Both the position numbers and the translations under genes were made by a program. Source: Candidatus Krumholzibacteriota bacterium (lineage in GTDB: Bacteria > Krumholzibacteriota > Krumholzibacteriia > JAJRXK01). Taken from it: a DNA stretch of 64,000 nt. The notes beneath the pieces were generated by a model. That model was not told the DNA's origin. It saw nothing but the letters and a program-made list of their open reading frames with translations, and searched no databases. The DNA lies in NCBI GenBank assembly GCA_024276305.1, contig JAJRXK010000069.1:62001-126000 (forward strand), written 5' to 3'. This document shows, one piece after another, positions 49,548 through 58,861 of this stretch. How positions within the stretch are numbered: position 1 is the first letter of the stretch; each line of letters starts with the position of its first letter.

Positions 49548-50795
49548 ATGCAGTCTACGAAGCTATTTGATGCCAAAGAGATAGCCCCACGTCGGCGGCA
49601 GCAATCACTGCTGCGGGTGCTCATCGTCTCGATCCTCGCTCCCGGAGTCGGGCACTTTCTGGTCGGACGGGCGCGAGCTGGGGTCATTCTGATCGGCATC
49701 ATCTTCCTCTCCTCGATCGCAGCCACCGCAGCCGCCTTCTTCGAGATGACCCACACGAACTGGATTCTGGTCCGGGCTGGGGTCGTACTGGGGCTCTTCT
49801 CGATCGTCGATGCCACGCTGCTCCGGGCCGAGTCGAATGATGGACGCAGCTGGGGCCAGCGGGACCGGCCCCGTCTCGCCGCCACTCTGGACCTCGTGGC
49901 CTACGGCGTCTCGCCCTGGCGCCGCGGTCAGAAAGGATTGGCCGGACTGGCCATCGTCTTCGGCCTCGTCGTTCACCTCTTCCTCGGGGCTCAGAGCCTG
50001 CCCCTGCGGATCCTGAGCGAGGTCCTGGTGGCGGCGTGGGCTACCTGGTCTTGGCGGATCGCCAAAGAAGAGGCTCTGCTCCAACACGTGCGAGTGGAGA
50101 CGAACTTCGACCAACTCCTCTCGGGAGAGGAGAGGAAAGAAGGCGATGTCCCCGAACGACGATCGCCGCCCCGCGATCGCACTCCTGGGTGGGTACTTCC
50201 CACCCTCACCGCCTTGGTGGCCTTCGCATCACTGGGCATGCTGGGGGCCAGCACCATCGCGGCGAATATCGAGCAATCGATGCGCATCGACCGCAGCCGA
50301 GTGGTCTCGATGGAACCCTTCTTCCGAAATCCGAACTACGGCGTTGCGCTCGAGATGAACGCCCCCGGCTGGACCTTCCTCACCCCGGCGGACAATCAGA
50401 TCCTTCGCGCGCGTCATGTCACCGACGGAGTCAGTCTCGACCTCTCGGTGAGACCGCGCATCCCCCTCTTCGCCGATGACCGGACCGCTGCCCTGGGCGC
50501 CGTGGGCCAGGCCCTGTTGGAGGGAACTCTCCTGAACGTCGTCGACGAAGGCCCTCGAACCGTCGGCGGGCGTCCCGGTTACTACCTTCGGACCGAAGGG
50601 CGGAAGGGATCACGTCCGATCATCGTCGAAATCTGGACCACAGGCCGTGGGTGGCGGGAATATGTCCTCCAGGTCCGCAGAGATCCTCGCCACGAGGACT
50701 TCGCAGCGCAGGAGATCGCCTTTCTCCTCGACCATCTCAGCATCGAGAATGGGCGACCCGACCTCCTCGAACCCCCATCGGTCGACGCTCGCTGA
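49548..50795 (+). CDS. Multi-pass membrane protein of unknown function
   Basis: The protein has about 415 residues from ATG 49548. It has an N-terminal membrane block of three to five helices (APGVGHFLVGRARAGVILIG resembles the small TM2/DUF5683-like entry motif), a hydrophilic linker, another helix (GWVLPTLTALVAFASLGMLG), then a soluble domain of about 180 residues (YGVALEMNAPGWTFLTPADN; TVGGRPGYYLRTEG) with the look of a PsbP/Mog1-like beta fold. Function unknown. No strong ribosome site precedes ATG 49548, so the start is uncertain. Confidence 0.6.
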   Translation: MQSTKLFDAKEIAPRRRQQSLLRVLIVSILAPGVGHFLVGRARAGVILIGIIFLSSIAATAAAFFEMTHTNWILVRAGVVLGLFSIVDATLLRAESNDGRSWGQRDRPRLAATLDLVAYGVSPWRRGQKGLAGLAIVFGLVVHLFLGAQSLPLRILSEVLVAAWATWSWRIAKEEALLQHVRVETNFDQLLSGEERKEGDVPERRSPPRDRTPGWVLPTLTALVAFASLGMLGASTIAANIEQSMRIDRSRVVSMEPFFRNPNYGVALEMNAPGWTFLTPADNQILRARHVTDGVSLDLSVRPRIPLFADDRTAALGAVGQALLEGTLLNVVDEGPRTVGGRPGYYLRTEGRKGSRPIIVEIWTTGRGWREYVLQVRRDPRHEDFAAQEIAFLLDHLSIENGRPDLLEPPSVDAR

Positions 50796-50825
50796 CCGGC
50801 GAAACCCTTCACTGCTTCGGGTCGA

Positions 50826-51797
50826 TCACCGAAGTCGAGCCTGCTCCGGCCAGGCCTGCCGGCTGGCCACCTCTCGAATCGCTTTCTCCGGCGGATAGCG
50901 CAGGACCCGCTTGCCTCCAACGCGATCAATGGTCAGATCGATCCCGAACGAAGCCTCGAAGAGGAAGGGGGAAAGATAGATGTGCCGAGCAACGCGACTC
51001 CAGGAACCCAAGAGGCTCCGCGCTTCGAGGAGCTGGTCGGGACACCACCCCGTCTCCTCCGCGATTCGTCCGGCGATGATCTCATCGACCCCATCCACAC
51101 CTTCATCCCCACTCCGAAGATCGGAGCCGGAGGAAAAACTCGGCTGATCCCTGACCCCATTGACCTCGATTGGATACTCACAGCGAAACACGGGAAGCCG
51201 AATCCCCGCCTTGGATAGGCCAACCGCCGTCTCCAACAGGTCTTCCCGCATCGGATCATCGTCCGCAGGGAGGCTCACTCCCAGAGCTGCATAGACCTCC
51301 CAGACCGCGATACCCAATTCATCGATGATCTCGGCCCAACTACGGCCCTCGCTCCGCAGCAGAGCGATTCCCCGATAGGGAATGCTGGTCTCCCGCACCA
51401 GCATCCACGCCAGGTAGTCGTCGACCACGTTCAGAGGGCAGACCAGCGCATCGGGACAATCGAGCAGGAATTCTTCTTCGGACGAGTCCAGGAGGTAGGC
51501 CCCGGATCCACCGAATCCGTCCACGTCGGACAATAATGGGATCATCGCGGAGGCAGATGAGGAATCCGCGACGGAGGGGCCTTCGGCGGGTGAGCCGTGT
51601 TCTCCCCCGCGACGAGTCCGATCGTCCCGGATACCGCGTCCATCCTCTCTCTGGTCGTCGCCCTGCTCGGTCTTCTCCGGATTCTGAGACTTGCGGATCG
51701 GGACGCTCTCCCGAACGGGATCTTCGGTGGACTGTGCCCATGCTCTCGCCGAGAACAGTAGCAGGCAACCCAGAATGACCATCATGATCTGCCGCAC
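50826..51797 (-). CDS. Secreted hypothetical protein with acidic linker
   Basis: The 323-residue product has a signal peptide ending SARAWA, then a highly charged, low-complexity stretch (about 22-80), and a mainly helical remainder (LAWMLVRETSIPYRGIALLR; GRSWAEIIDELGIAVWEVYA) in which the sequence before YAALGVSLP resembles a short helical repeat found in secreted proteins with no function. A pair of Cys residues (DCPDALVC) could form a disulfide. Family unknown. It is divergent from top6B and convergent with the 49548 gene. Confidence 0.65.
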   Translation of the reverse strand: MRQIMMVILGCLLLFSARAWAQSTEDPVRESVPIRKSQNPEKTEQGDDQREDGRGIRDDRTRRGGEHGSPAEGPSVADSSSASAMIPLLSDVDGFGGSGAYLLDSSEEEFLLDCPDALVCPLNVVDDYLAWMLVRETSIPYRGIALLRSEGRSWAEIIDELGIAVWEVYAALGVSLPADDDPMREDLLETAVGLSKAGIRLPVFRCEYPIEVNGVRDQPSFSSGSDLRSGDEGVDGVDEIIAGRIAEETGWCPDQLLEARSLLGSWSRVARHIYLSPFLFEASFGIDLTIDRVGGKRVLRYPPEKAIREVASRQAWPEQARLR

Positions 51798-51848
51798 TCG
51801 AATCCTCCTCGGAACCTCGAAAACCCTAGCACAAGACCGGCTCGAGGG

Positions 51849-51877
51849 ATGACATTTATTGTAGTGGTCGCTAGGAT
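51849..51877 (+). promoter_or_regulatory. Predicted sigma-70 promoter of top6BA
   Basis: ATGACA (51849-51854), exactly 17-nt AT-rich spacer, TAGGAT (51872-51877). It lies 61 bp before the top6B ATG. Five of six -35 bases and four of six -10 bases match consensus. Confidence 0.55.
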
Positions 51878-51937
51878 GCGACCGTCCGCGCCTCCCCGCG
51901 AGAGTTCAACCGACCACCCAGGACCGAGGCGAGTCCC

Positions 51938-53536
51938 ATGGCCAAGCCCGCCCCCAAACGGCGCAAGAAAACTCCCACCCGTGCCAAGGCCACCGCGCAG
52001 AGTATGGCGGGGCAGCAACGAGAAATCTCGGTCAGCGAGTTCTTCACCAAGAACCGGCACTTGCTCGGCTTCGACAGCCCCACCAAAGCTCTCCTCACCA
52101 CCATCAAGGAGGCCGTGGACAACGCTCTCGATGCATGCGAGGAGGCCGAGATCCTCCCAGAGCTCTACGTCGAGATCGTCTCCACCGGAGAGAATCGATA
52201 CCGCATCATCGTGGAGGACAACGGCCCCGGGATCGTGGAGGCCCAAGTTCCCAGGATCTTTGGGAAACTGTTGTACGGTTCGAAGTTCCACCGGCTTCGG
52301 CAGAGTCGAGGACAGCAGGGAATCGGAATCAGCGCGGCGGGAATGTACGGCCAACTCACCACTGCCAAACCTGTCGTCATCGAGTCCAAGACCAACCCGC
52401 GCGAACCTGGACGTCACTTCGAACTGGTCATCGACACCCTCAAGAACGAACCAGTGGTCAAGAAGAACGTCGAAGTGGACTACGAAGGCTGGAAGCACGG
52501 CACCCGGGTAGAGATCGAACTCGAAGGCATCTACAAGGGAGGTCGCCGTGGCGTCGACGCCTACCTGCAACAGACCTCACTGGCCAATCCCCATGTGCAC
52601 ATCACCTACAAGGATCCCAAGGGTGAGCAGTCCGTCTACGAACGAGCAACCGACGAGCTTCCCGAACCTGCCCTCGAGATTCAGCCCCATCCCTACGGAG
52701 TGGAAGTCGGTCTGCTGCTGCGCATGGCCAAGGCGACCAAGAGTCGGCATCTGAAGGCCTTCTTCCAGAACGAGTTCTCCCGCGTCGGACCCAAGGCCGC
52801 CACGAGCATCGTCGAGGGAGCCGGGCTCAAGACTTCGACTTCGCCCAAGCGACTCACCGGCGAGACCGCCGAGCGCCTCATCGCCTCGATCGCCAGAACC
52901 AAGATTCCCTCGCCTCCCACCAACTGCCTGTCTCCCATCGGTGAAGAGCAACTCGTCGCGAGCATGAAGGAACAGATCGACGCCGACTTCTACACCGCGG
53001 TCACTCGCAGCCCTTCCGTATATCGGGGCAATCCCTTCCAGGTCGAGGTCGGAATCGCTTATGGCGGCTCGCTTCCCGCCGATGAGCTGGCGACGCTCTA
53101 TCGCTACGCCAATCGCGTTCCTCTGCAGTATCAGGCGGGAGCCTGCGCCGCATCGAAGGGAGTGCTCCAGACCAACTGGAAGAGCTACGGTCTCCAGCAG
53201 AGTCGCGGCGCGCTCCCCTCTGGCCCTCTCTTGGTCATGGTCCACATTGCGAGCGTGTGGGTTCCGTTCACCAGCGAGAGCAAGGAGGCCATCGCCAGCT
53301 ACGACGAAATCATCAAGGAATTCAAGCTCGCCCTCCAGCAAGCGGGACGAGAACTCGGACGTCACGTGAAGCGACGGGCCCGCGAACGAGATGAAGCCAA
53401 GAAGCGTGCGTACATCGAGAAGTACATTCCCCATGTGGGGATCGCATTGCAGGAGATCCTGGGGCTCAGTGACCGACAAGAAAAGAAGATCGTCGACACC
53501 CTCACCGACACCCTCGAACGCAGCCGCAAGATCTGA
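51938..53536 (+). CDS. top6B: DNA topoisomerase VI subunit B
   Basis: The 532-residue ATPase subunit has the GHKL (Bergerat) motifs: KEAVDNALDACEEAEILPEL (N-box), VEDNGPGI, RGQQGIGISAAGMYGQL, and a transducer domain with LPSGPLLVMVHIASVWVPFT near residue 430. A helix-2-turn-helix region sits between. A basic tail (GRHVKRRARERDEAKKRAY) follows. With subunit A it forms the A2B2 type IIB topoisomerase that relaxes and decatenates DNA. It is 29 bp from top6A in one operon. Such a complete Topo VI is typical of archaea and plants and sporadic in bacteria. Confidence 0.95.
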   Translation: MAKPAPKRRKKTPTRAKATAQSMAGQQREISVSEFFTKNRHLLGFDSPTKALLTTIKEAVDNALDACEEAEILPELYVEIVSTGENRYRIIVEDNGPGIVEAQVPRIFGKLLYGSKFHRLRQSRGQQGIGISAAGMYGQLTTAKPVVIESKTNPREPGRHFELVIDTLKNEPVVKKNVEVDYEGWKHGTRVEIELEGIYKGGRRGVDAYLQQTSLANPHVHITYKDPKGEQSVYERATDELPEPALEIQPHPYGVEVGLLLRMAKATKSRHLKAFFQNEFSRVGPKAATSIVEGAGLKTSTSPKRLTGETAERLIASIARTKIPSPPTNCLSPIGEEQLVASMKEQIDADFYTAVTRSPSVYRGNPFQVEVGIAYGGSLPADELATLYRYANRVPLQYQAGACAASKGVLQTNWKSYGLQQSRGALPSGPLLVMVHIASVWVPFTSESKEAIASYDEIIKEFKLALQQAGRELGRHVKRRARERDEAKKRAYIEKYIPHVGIALQEILGLSDRQEKKIVDTLTDTLERSRKI

Positions 53537-53565
53537 CATCCCTCCGAAAGCAGGATGCACCGAAC

Positions 53566-54714
53566 ATGGCCAAGAAGCGAAGCACCACTCGAAATCCACG
53601 ATCCACCAGGGACCGCTGCAAGAAGGCCCAGGCCACCGCAGTGCTGGCGCAGATCGACCGAGAGGCCCGAGACGTCGAGCGCAAGATTCTGGCCCACGAG
53701 AAGCCTTCGATGAAGTTTCCGATTCGATCGCTCAGCAATGTCACCTATCGACCCGCCAGGGGATTCTTTCAGCTCTTGCGAAAGAAGAAGGAACGCACCT
53801 TGACCGTCGGAACGGTCAAGACCTTCGCACAAACCCTGCGAATGATGGCTCTGAGCAAGCAACTTGTCGAAAGTGATGATATCGCGACCAAACGGGAAGC
53901 CTATTATGTCAGCAAGAACTGGGACGACGCACGCTTCAAGGAACAACCGGAGAGCGATGCGGTGATGGAAGATGTAGAGGCCCTCTTCGAGGTGAATCGA
54001 GAACAGCTCGGTTTCATCCCCGAAGAAAAGGGGGGTGACGTAGCCGGTGAACTCGTGGTGATCGACCACGATCGAGAGACCGGCGAGGAACTGCGCATCG
54101 ACTGCACTCGATTCGGAAGTGGTGCGTATTCCATTCCGATTTCCGTCGAGGATCTACGCTTCGAAACCAATGCCAAGTTCGTCCTGGCCATCGAAACCGC
54201 GGGGATGTTCCAGCGTCTGGTGAAACACACCTATTGGCGCAGCGCGAATTGCATTCTCATCTCGCTCGGTGGCGTGCCCACCCGCGCCTGTCGAAGATTC
54301 ATTCGTCGACTCAGTGACGAGCGCCGTCTTCCGGTCTACGTCTTTGTCGATGGAGATCCGTACGGGTACTCGAATATCTACCGCACCCTCAAGGTTGGCA
54401 GTGGCAATGCCGCCCACATCAACGAGTACTTCTGTGTCCCCAAGGCCCGGTTCTTGGGGGTGACTCCCGAGGACATCATCGAATACGACCTCCCCACGCA
54501 CCCCCTCAAGGAGGTCGACATCAAACGGGCCAAGGACGCCATCAAGAACGATCCCTTCATCCAGCACCACGCCGCTTGGCGCAAGGCTCTGGAGAAGCAG
54601 ATCAAGATGGGGGTGCGCGTCGAACAACAGGCTCTCGCCAAGCACGGACTCAACTACGTCATCGACGAATATCTGCCACGAAAGATGGCGAATACGAGGG
54701 CGTTCCTCCCCTAG
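53566..54714 (+). CDS. top6A: DNA topoisomerase VI subunit A (Spo11-like)
   Basis: The 382-residue cleavage subunit has a winged-helix CAP-like domain with the catalytic tyrosine in KREAYYVSKNW (Tyr114, of the pair 113-114) and a Toprim domain with the metal-binding VFVDGDPYGYSNIYRTLKVG. Further conserved blocks are NCILISLGGVPTRACRRFIR and FLGVTPEDIIEYDLPTHPL. It makes paired DNA breaks with 5' phosphotyrosine links. Both catalytic parts are intact. It lies directly after top6B, as in archaea. Confidence 0.95.
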   Translation: MAKKRSTTRNPRSTRDRCKKAQATAVLAQIDREARDVERKILAHEKPSMKFPIRSLSNVTYRPARGFFQLLRKKKERTLTVGTVKTFAQTLRMMALSKQLVESDDIATKREAYYVSKNWDDARFKEQPESDAVMEDVEALFEVNREQLGFIPEEKGGDVAGELVVIDHDRETGEELRIDCTRFGSGAYSIPISVEDLRFETNAKFVLAIETAGMFQRLVKHTYWRSANCILISLGGVPTRACRRFIRRLSDERRLPVYVFVDGDPYGYSNIYRTLKVGSGNAAHINEYFCVPKARFLGVTPEDIIEYDLPTHPLKEVDIKRAKDAIKNDPFIQHHAAWRKALEKQIKMGVRVEQQALAKHGLNYVIDEYLPRKMANTRAFLP

Positions 54715-54762
54715 CCAAGAGAACGCTCGACGGCAGGAACGCCCCCTTCGATGACCGATCGC

Positions 54763-54945
54763 TCAGCCTGCGCCGAATGGCTTCGGAGTGAACGTTCCCA
54801 CGACTCTTCCGGTGATGTACCCGGCCAACACCAGAAGATAGGGATAGCCGGTGACGGTCTCCAGACCTCCCATCTCGCTGAGACCGATCAGAATCACGGC
54901 AAAGATCACCAACAGCATGGCGTCGAGTCCCACGGCCTTCTTCAT
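54763..54945 (-). CDS. Small two-helix membrane protein
   Basis: A 60-residue open frame from ATG 54945, six bases after GGGAGG, encodes two hydrophobic helices (LDAMLLVIFAVILIGLSEMG; YLLVLAGYITGRVVGTF). The ribosome site overlaps the stop of the lipoprotein gene, so it is coupled to it. No family is recognised. Confidence 0.55.
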   Translation of the reverse strand: MKKAVGLDAMLLVIFAVILIGLSEMGGLETVTGYPYLLVLAGYITGRVVGTFTPKPFGAG

Positions 54946-54956
54946 CTGCATCCTCC

Positions 54957-55739
54957 CTATTCCGGCAAGGTTTCGTTCAGTGCGATACTCGCGGCTCCTC
55001 CCAACAGCCCACTACCGGTGGAAGTCCCGACGACCGTACCCACCGGCCCTCCCGCGACCCAACCCAATCCAGCTCCCGCCAGTCCACCGAGTATACTTCC
55101 CACCGCATCACCCGCGATGACGAGTGACGCCCGTCGCTTCCACCAAGGTTTGGCCAGAACCGCGTCGCGATTCCAGAAGTCGTTGGAGGCAAGGAGAACA
55201 TCCACGAAACTGATGTAGGGTTCGTTCTGCGGCCACCCATTCTTCCCGCAGAATTCCATCACCGCGCTCTCCACTTTCTCGTGCCCTGCGGCGGACTCGA
55301 CCTCCGCCAACAGTCGGATGAGATAGCTCCGATCCCGAGCTCCGAACTTCGCAGTATCAAGACGATCCACCAACGACTCGATCTTCGGCCGCGCGGCCCC
55401 GAACACTCGAGTGAAACGTTCCATCAACATGGGATCGACTCGGGCATAGGAATCGAGCACCTCCGATACCGCGGCCGGAAGTTGAGCTTTGGACGGCTTC
55501 TTCTGGCGATATCGCAGATATAAGCTCTCGAGGACCGCATTGTGGAGCGCGCCAACTTCCATGGATCTCCCGTCCGCCAACGATACCCGCAGAGGCTCTG
55601 CTCGTTCGGGACCGAGTTCGAGACCGGGAGGCTGGGTCGCGGGAGAGCTCACGGCAGGTTGGGTCGCTTGGTCCGCACAACCTCCCATTCCCAGGGCCAG
55701 GAGCAGACAGACTGACAGATAGGCACGAAACGTATTCAC
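54957..55739 (-). CDS. Lipoprotein with C-terminal glycine-zipper region
   Basis: GTG 55739 (GAGAGGGG upstream) starts a 260-residue lipoprotein (lipobox ALGMGGCADQ). The middle is helical (LPAAVSEVLDSYARVDPMLM; YLIRLLAEVESAAGHEKVES). The C-terminus (about 215-255) is a Gly/Ala-rich hydrophobic segment (GSILGGLAGAGLGWVAGGPV, then GTVVGTSTGSGLLGGAAS) of glycine-zipper type, which could insert in a membrane. A small membrane protein gene follows in the same operon. Function unknown. Lipid anchor plus glycine zipper can suggest pore or toxin-like behaviour, but that is speculation. Confidence 0.65.
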   Translation of the reverse strand: MNTFRAYLSVCLLLALGMGGCADQATQPAVSSPATQPPGLELGPERAEPLRVSLADGRSMEVGALHNAVLESLYLRYRQKKPSKAQLPAAVSEVLDSYARVDPMLMERFTRVFGAARPKIESLVDRLDTAKFGARDRSYLIRLLAEVESAAGHEKVESAVMEFCGKNGWPQNEPYISFVDVLLASNDFWNRDAVLAKPWWKRRASLVIAGDAVGSILGGLAGAGLGWVAGGPVGTVVGTSTGSGLLGGAASIALNETLPE

Positions 55740-56071
55740 GTTCGACCCCTCTCTCAGGAGGCACATGATTCGGGAGGCAGTTTGATGGCCCGCATATCGC
55801 AGCCAAATTCGCGGAAATGCCCTCACTTCAGTACAGAGCTTGTACACCTCCTGGAGGGGCAATGTCAAGAGACCAATAGCGTCGTTGATTTCGGACCAGA
55901 GGCCGATGGCGGCACCGACCTCCCTGACCGCGCCCTCTCCACCTCCTCGCCGTCCCCATGGATCGAGGAGGAGAAAACATGTAGAATGGAGAAGCTTCTT
56001 CACCCTCCCGATCCGTGAGATCCATTCCCGTGGGTCCCCCGTGGCGGGACTCGTCCATCCACCTTGCGGGT
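55740..56071. other. Divergent intergenic region
   Basis: This 332-bp stretch between the lipoprotein gene and the nuclease gene holds a minus-strand promoter (55839-55868). For the plus-strand nuclease gene no clear hexamers or ribosome site were found. No small gene was recognised. Confidence 0.5.
55839..55868 (-). promoter_or_regulatory. Predicted sigma-70 promoter of lipoprotein gene
   Basis: On the minus strand TTGACA (55868-55863, perfect -35), 18-nt spacer, TACAAG (55844-55839). The transcript would have a leader of roughly 90 nt before GTG 55739. Confidence 0.45.
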
Positions 56072-58819
56072 ATGAGATCCATGAAACCAGCGCTCCGCTT
56101 CGGGCTGTTCCTCTTTCTGAACATCGCTCTCGCCTCGGCCTCCTTCGCGCAGTCCGTCCTCATCTCCGAGATCGCTGACCCTCGCCTCAATTACCAGAGT
56201 GACCGCTTCATCGAGATCTACAACGCTGGGCCTTCTGCCGTCGATCTCAGCGGGTGGAGCATCGTGGCGGTCGGCAACGGCGCCGACATCTTCACGTGGA
56301 GTCTCTCAGGTCTCATCCAACCCGGAGACGCGCTGGTGGCCGGAGACCAAACTCTCACCGTCCCCTTCCCCGTCGACTTCGCCGCAGAGAGCTGGTCGAC
56401 CAGCAATGGGACCTGGAATGGAAAAGTGGGGGATGGAGCCAAGCTGATCGATGGCTCTTCGACGATCGTGGACTATGTGGTGGTCGACGGAACACGCTTC
56501 GAGAATGCTGACTACGTGCGCGACGGATCGGTCACCATACCGAATACGACCTACAATCCGACCGAGTGGACCGCCACTGCGATCGACTACCCCACCCAGG
56601 CAAGTCCGGGGACCCACAACGCAGGCATTCCACTCCCGGTGATCGCCGCGATCCAGACCACGCCGGTCGCCCCGGCGGCAGGGCAGACGGTGTCGGTCAG
56701 TGCCGACATCACCGATGCTACTGCCACGATCACCTCGGCGGAGGTGCGTTGGGGCACGATCTCGAATTCGCTCTCGAATGTCATCGCCATGTCCTTGACC
56801 TCGGGCAGCACCTGGACCACGAACCACCCCATTCCTGCACTGACCGCAGGCACGACCGTTTACTTCGAAATCGAGGCTTTCAACGACGTCCCAGCCTCTA
56901 CCGTCTCCGCGCTCCAGACCTATTCCTTGGCCCAAGTCCTCTCCATCTACGACATTCAGGGACAGGGAGCATCCTCCCCCATGGTGGGCACGACCGTCCG
57001 CACCCAGGGTGTCGTGACGGGAGTCTACGGGAACACCTACGTGATTCAGGATGGTTCGGGGGCCTGGAATGGCCTGTGGATCGATGGGACCTCCGTCCCC
57101 GCCATCGGAGATCTCCTGGATGTCCAGGGAGTCGTCACCGAAAGCTTTGGTGCTGGCTTTACGAGCACGACCTTGTTGGAGAATGCGCAGGTGTTCAGCA
57201 GCACTCCCGGTGCGCTTCCGGCTCCTGCCGTTGTGACCACCGGAACTGCCTCCGGCGAGGCCTGGGAAGGCGTGCTCGTTCAGATCGTGGATGCCGACTG
57301 CACCAGCCCTGATCTGGGGGGCGGTGTCTGGCAAATCGACGATGGATCGGGTCCCCTCCGCGTCGGTGAGCTGGGCCACGACTCCAACCCGGTGCTGGGG
57401 ACGCGTTACGATGTCAGCGGCCCCATCCGGCACAACTCCAATGCCATTCTCGTCGAGCCGCGGACTTCGGCCGACGTGGTGTGGGCAGGAGACAGCTCTG
57501 CTCCTCTCCTCCTGAGCGTCGCCGCGGAGGGATCGGGGGCGGTCCGGGTGGTCTTCACCGAGGCCCTCTACCCGGTCACCGCTCAGAGTGCGGGGAACTA
57601 CACCATTTCTGGAACCAACGTTCTCAGTGCAACCTTGGATGTCGTCAATCCCGCAGCCGTAGTCCTCTCGACCACCAGCATGGCCACCGGATCCCATACC
57701 TTGACCGTCACCGGGGTCCAGGACCTCTACGGCAATTCCATTTCGAGCGCCGTTCAGACCTTCGACGTCAACCTCTACAGTCCGCCTCTCGGGTATTACG
57801 CAAGCGCGGATGGCCTCACCGGCACTCCCCTGCGAGCCGCCCTCCATTCCATCATTACCAACCACAGCCCGGTGAGCTACAGCGCCACCCTCACGGTATT
57901 CGAAACCAGCGACAACAAACCCAACGGGAAGGTCTGGGACATGTACTCCGACATTCCCGGAGCAACTCCACCCTACGAATACACCTTCGGTGTCGACAAC
58001 GGATCGTCTGCATCCGCCGAAGGCGAAGGGTACAATCGCGAGCACTCTTGGCCCCGGAGTTGGTTCGGAGGCGCGGTGTCGCCCATGAACTCGGACCTCT
58101 TCCAGCTCTATCCCACCGACATCTATGTGAACAGCAATCGGGGAAGTTACCCCTACGGGGAAGTCACCGCTCCAGACTTCGTATCTCTGAATGGGAGCAA
58201 GCGCGGCCCGAACACCTACCCCGGATACGCCGGAATCGTCTTCGAGCCGATCGACGCCTACAAGGGGGATTTTGCTCGAAGCTATTTCTACATGACGGTT
58301 CGTTACTACACCGAAGATGCAGGATGGCCAGGGAGTCCGATGACCAACGGCGCCGATCTCGAACCTTGGGCTCAAACCATGCTCTATGGGTGGCACCAAT
58401 TGGACCCGGTGAGCGACAAGGAGCGCGAACGCAATCAGGTCGTGTTCGGATATCAGGGGAACCGGAACCCTTTCATCGATCGACCTGATTTCGCAGCCGC
58501 GATGTTCAACATCAGCACTGCGGTCGAAGACCAACGACCTGTCCTCCTTCAGCTGCGTCCGAGCTTTCCCAATCCCTTCCAGATCTCGACCTCGATTCGA
58601 TTCGAGATCGGTCGCACCGCCGAGGTGAAGGTGGAGGTATTCGACTTGCGAGGGCGACGGGTGCGCACCCTCGTTTCGGGTCTCGAGACCGCCGGATCCC
58701 ACCAGGTGAGCTGGAACGGCGCCGATTCCTCGAACCGGCAGGTCCCCTCCGGAATCTACTTTCTTCGCTTTTCTTCCGACGGCAGGTCGCAAAGCTCGAA
58801 GGTGATCATGCTCCGATGA
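56072..58819 (+). CDS. Secreted multidomain nuclease (endonuclease I family)
   Basis: The protein has about 915 residues (ATG 56072 or 56081). After a signal peptide ending ASFAQ come a lamin-tail domain (SDRFIEIYNAGPSAVDLSGW), an Ig-like part, an OB-fold region as in ExeM/YhcR (YDIQGQGASSPMVGTTVRTQ, YVIQDGSGAWNGLWIDG), another Ig-like domain, the endonuclease I catalytic domain (EGEGYNREHSWPRSWFGGAV; SDLFQLYPTDIYVNSNRGSY) with the His-Asn metal site, and a C-terminal FlgD-like domain (SFPNPFQISTSIRFEIGRTA; GIYFLRFSSDGRSQSSKV). It likely digests extracellular DNA. The last domain is the type sorted by T9SS-like systems or bound to the cell surface. Confidence 0.88.
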   Translation: MRSMKPALRFGLFLFLNIALASASFAQSVLISEIADPRLNYQSDRFIEIYNAGPSAVDLSGWSIVAVGNGADIFTWSLSGLIQPGDALVAGDQTLTVPFPVDFAAESWSTSNGTWNGKVGDGAKLIDGSSTIVDYVVVDGTRFENADYVRDGSVTIPNTTYNPTEWTATAIDYPTQASPGTHNAGIPLPVIAAIQTTPVAPAAGQTVSVSADITDATATITSAEVRWGTISNSLSNVIAMSLTSGSTWTTNHPIPALTAGTTVYFEIEAFNDVPASTVSALQTYSLAQVLSIYDIQGQGASSPMVGTTVRTQGVVTGVYGNTYVIQDGSGAWNGLWIDGTSVPAIGDLLDVQGVVTESFGAGFTSTTLLENAQVFSSTPGALPAPAVVTTGTASGEAWEGVLVQIVDADCTSPDLGGGVWQIDDGSGPLRVGELGHDSNPVLGTRYDVSGPIRHNSNAILVEPRTSADVVWAGDSSAPLLLSVAAEGSGAVRVVFTEALYPVTAQSAGNYTISGTNVLSATLDVVNPAAVVLSTTSMATGSHTLTVTGVQDLYGNSISSAVQTFDVNLYSPPLGYYASADGLTGTPLRAALHSIITNHSPVSYSATLTVFETSDNKPNGKVWDMYSDIPGATPPYEYTFGVDNGSSASAEGEGYNREHSWPRSWFGGAVSPMNSDLFQLYPTDIYVNSNRGSYPYGEVTAPDFVSLNGSKRGPNTYPGYAGIVFEPIDAYKGDFARSYFYMTVRYYTEDAGWPGSPMTNGADLEPWAQTMLYGWHQLDPVSDKERERNQVVFGYQGNRNPFIDRPDFAAAMFNISTAVEDQRPVLLQLRPSFPNPFQISTSIRFEIGRTAEVKVEVFDLRGRRVRTLVSGLETAGSHQVSWNGADSSNRQVPSGIYFLRFSSDGRSQSSKVIMLR

Positions 58820-58824
58820 TCACC
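58801..58824 (+). other. Hairpin across the nuclease stop codon
   Basis: GGTGATCAT (58801-58809), six-base loop, ATGATCACC (58816-58824) form a perfect 9-bp stem that includes the TGA stop at 58817-58819. No T-tract follows. Confidence 0.5.
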
Positions 58825-58831
58825 GACCATG

Positions 58832-58861
58832 CCTTTCGAGAATTCGGTTGCATTCGAAAGG
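58832..58861 (+). terminator. Weak hairpin after the nuclease gene
   Basis: CCTTTCGA (58832-58839) pairs with TCGAAAGG (58854-58861) around a 14-base loop. With the preceding hairpin it may end the transcript or protect its 3' end, but there is no U-tract. Confidence 0.3.

Noticed and set aside
56306-58792. An 828-codon minus-strand frame
   Set aside because: It is antisense to the secreted nuclease, whose domains are unmistakable.
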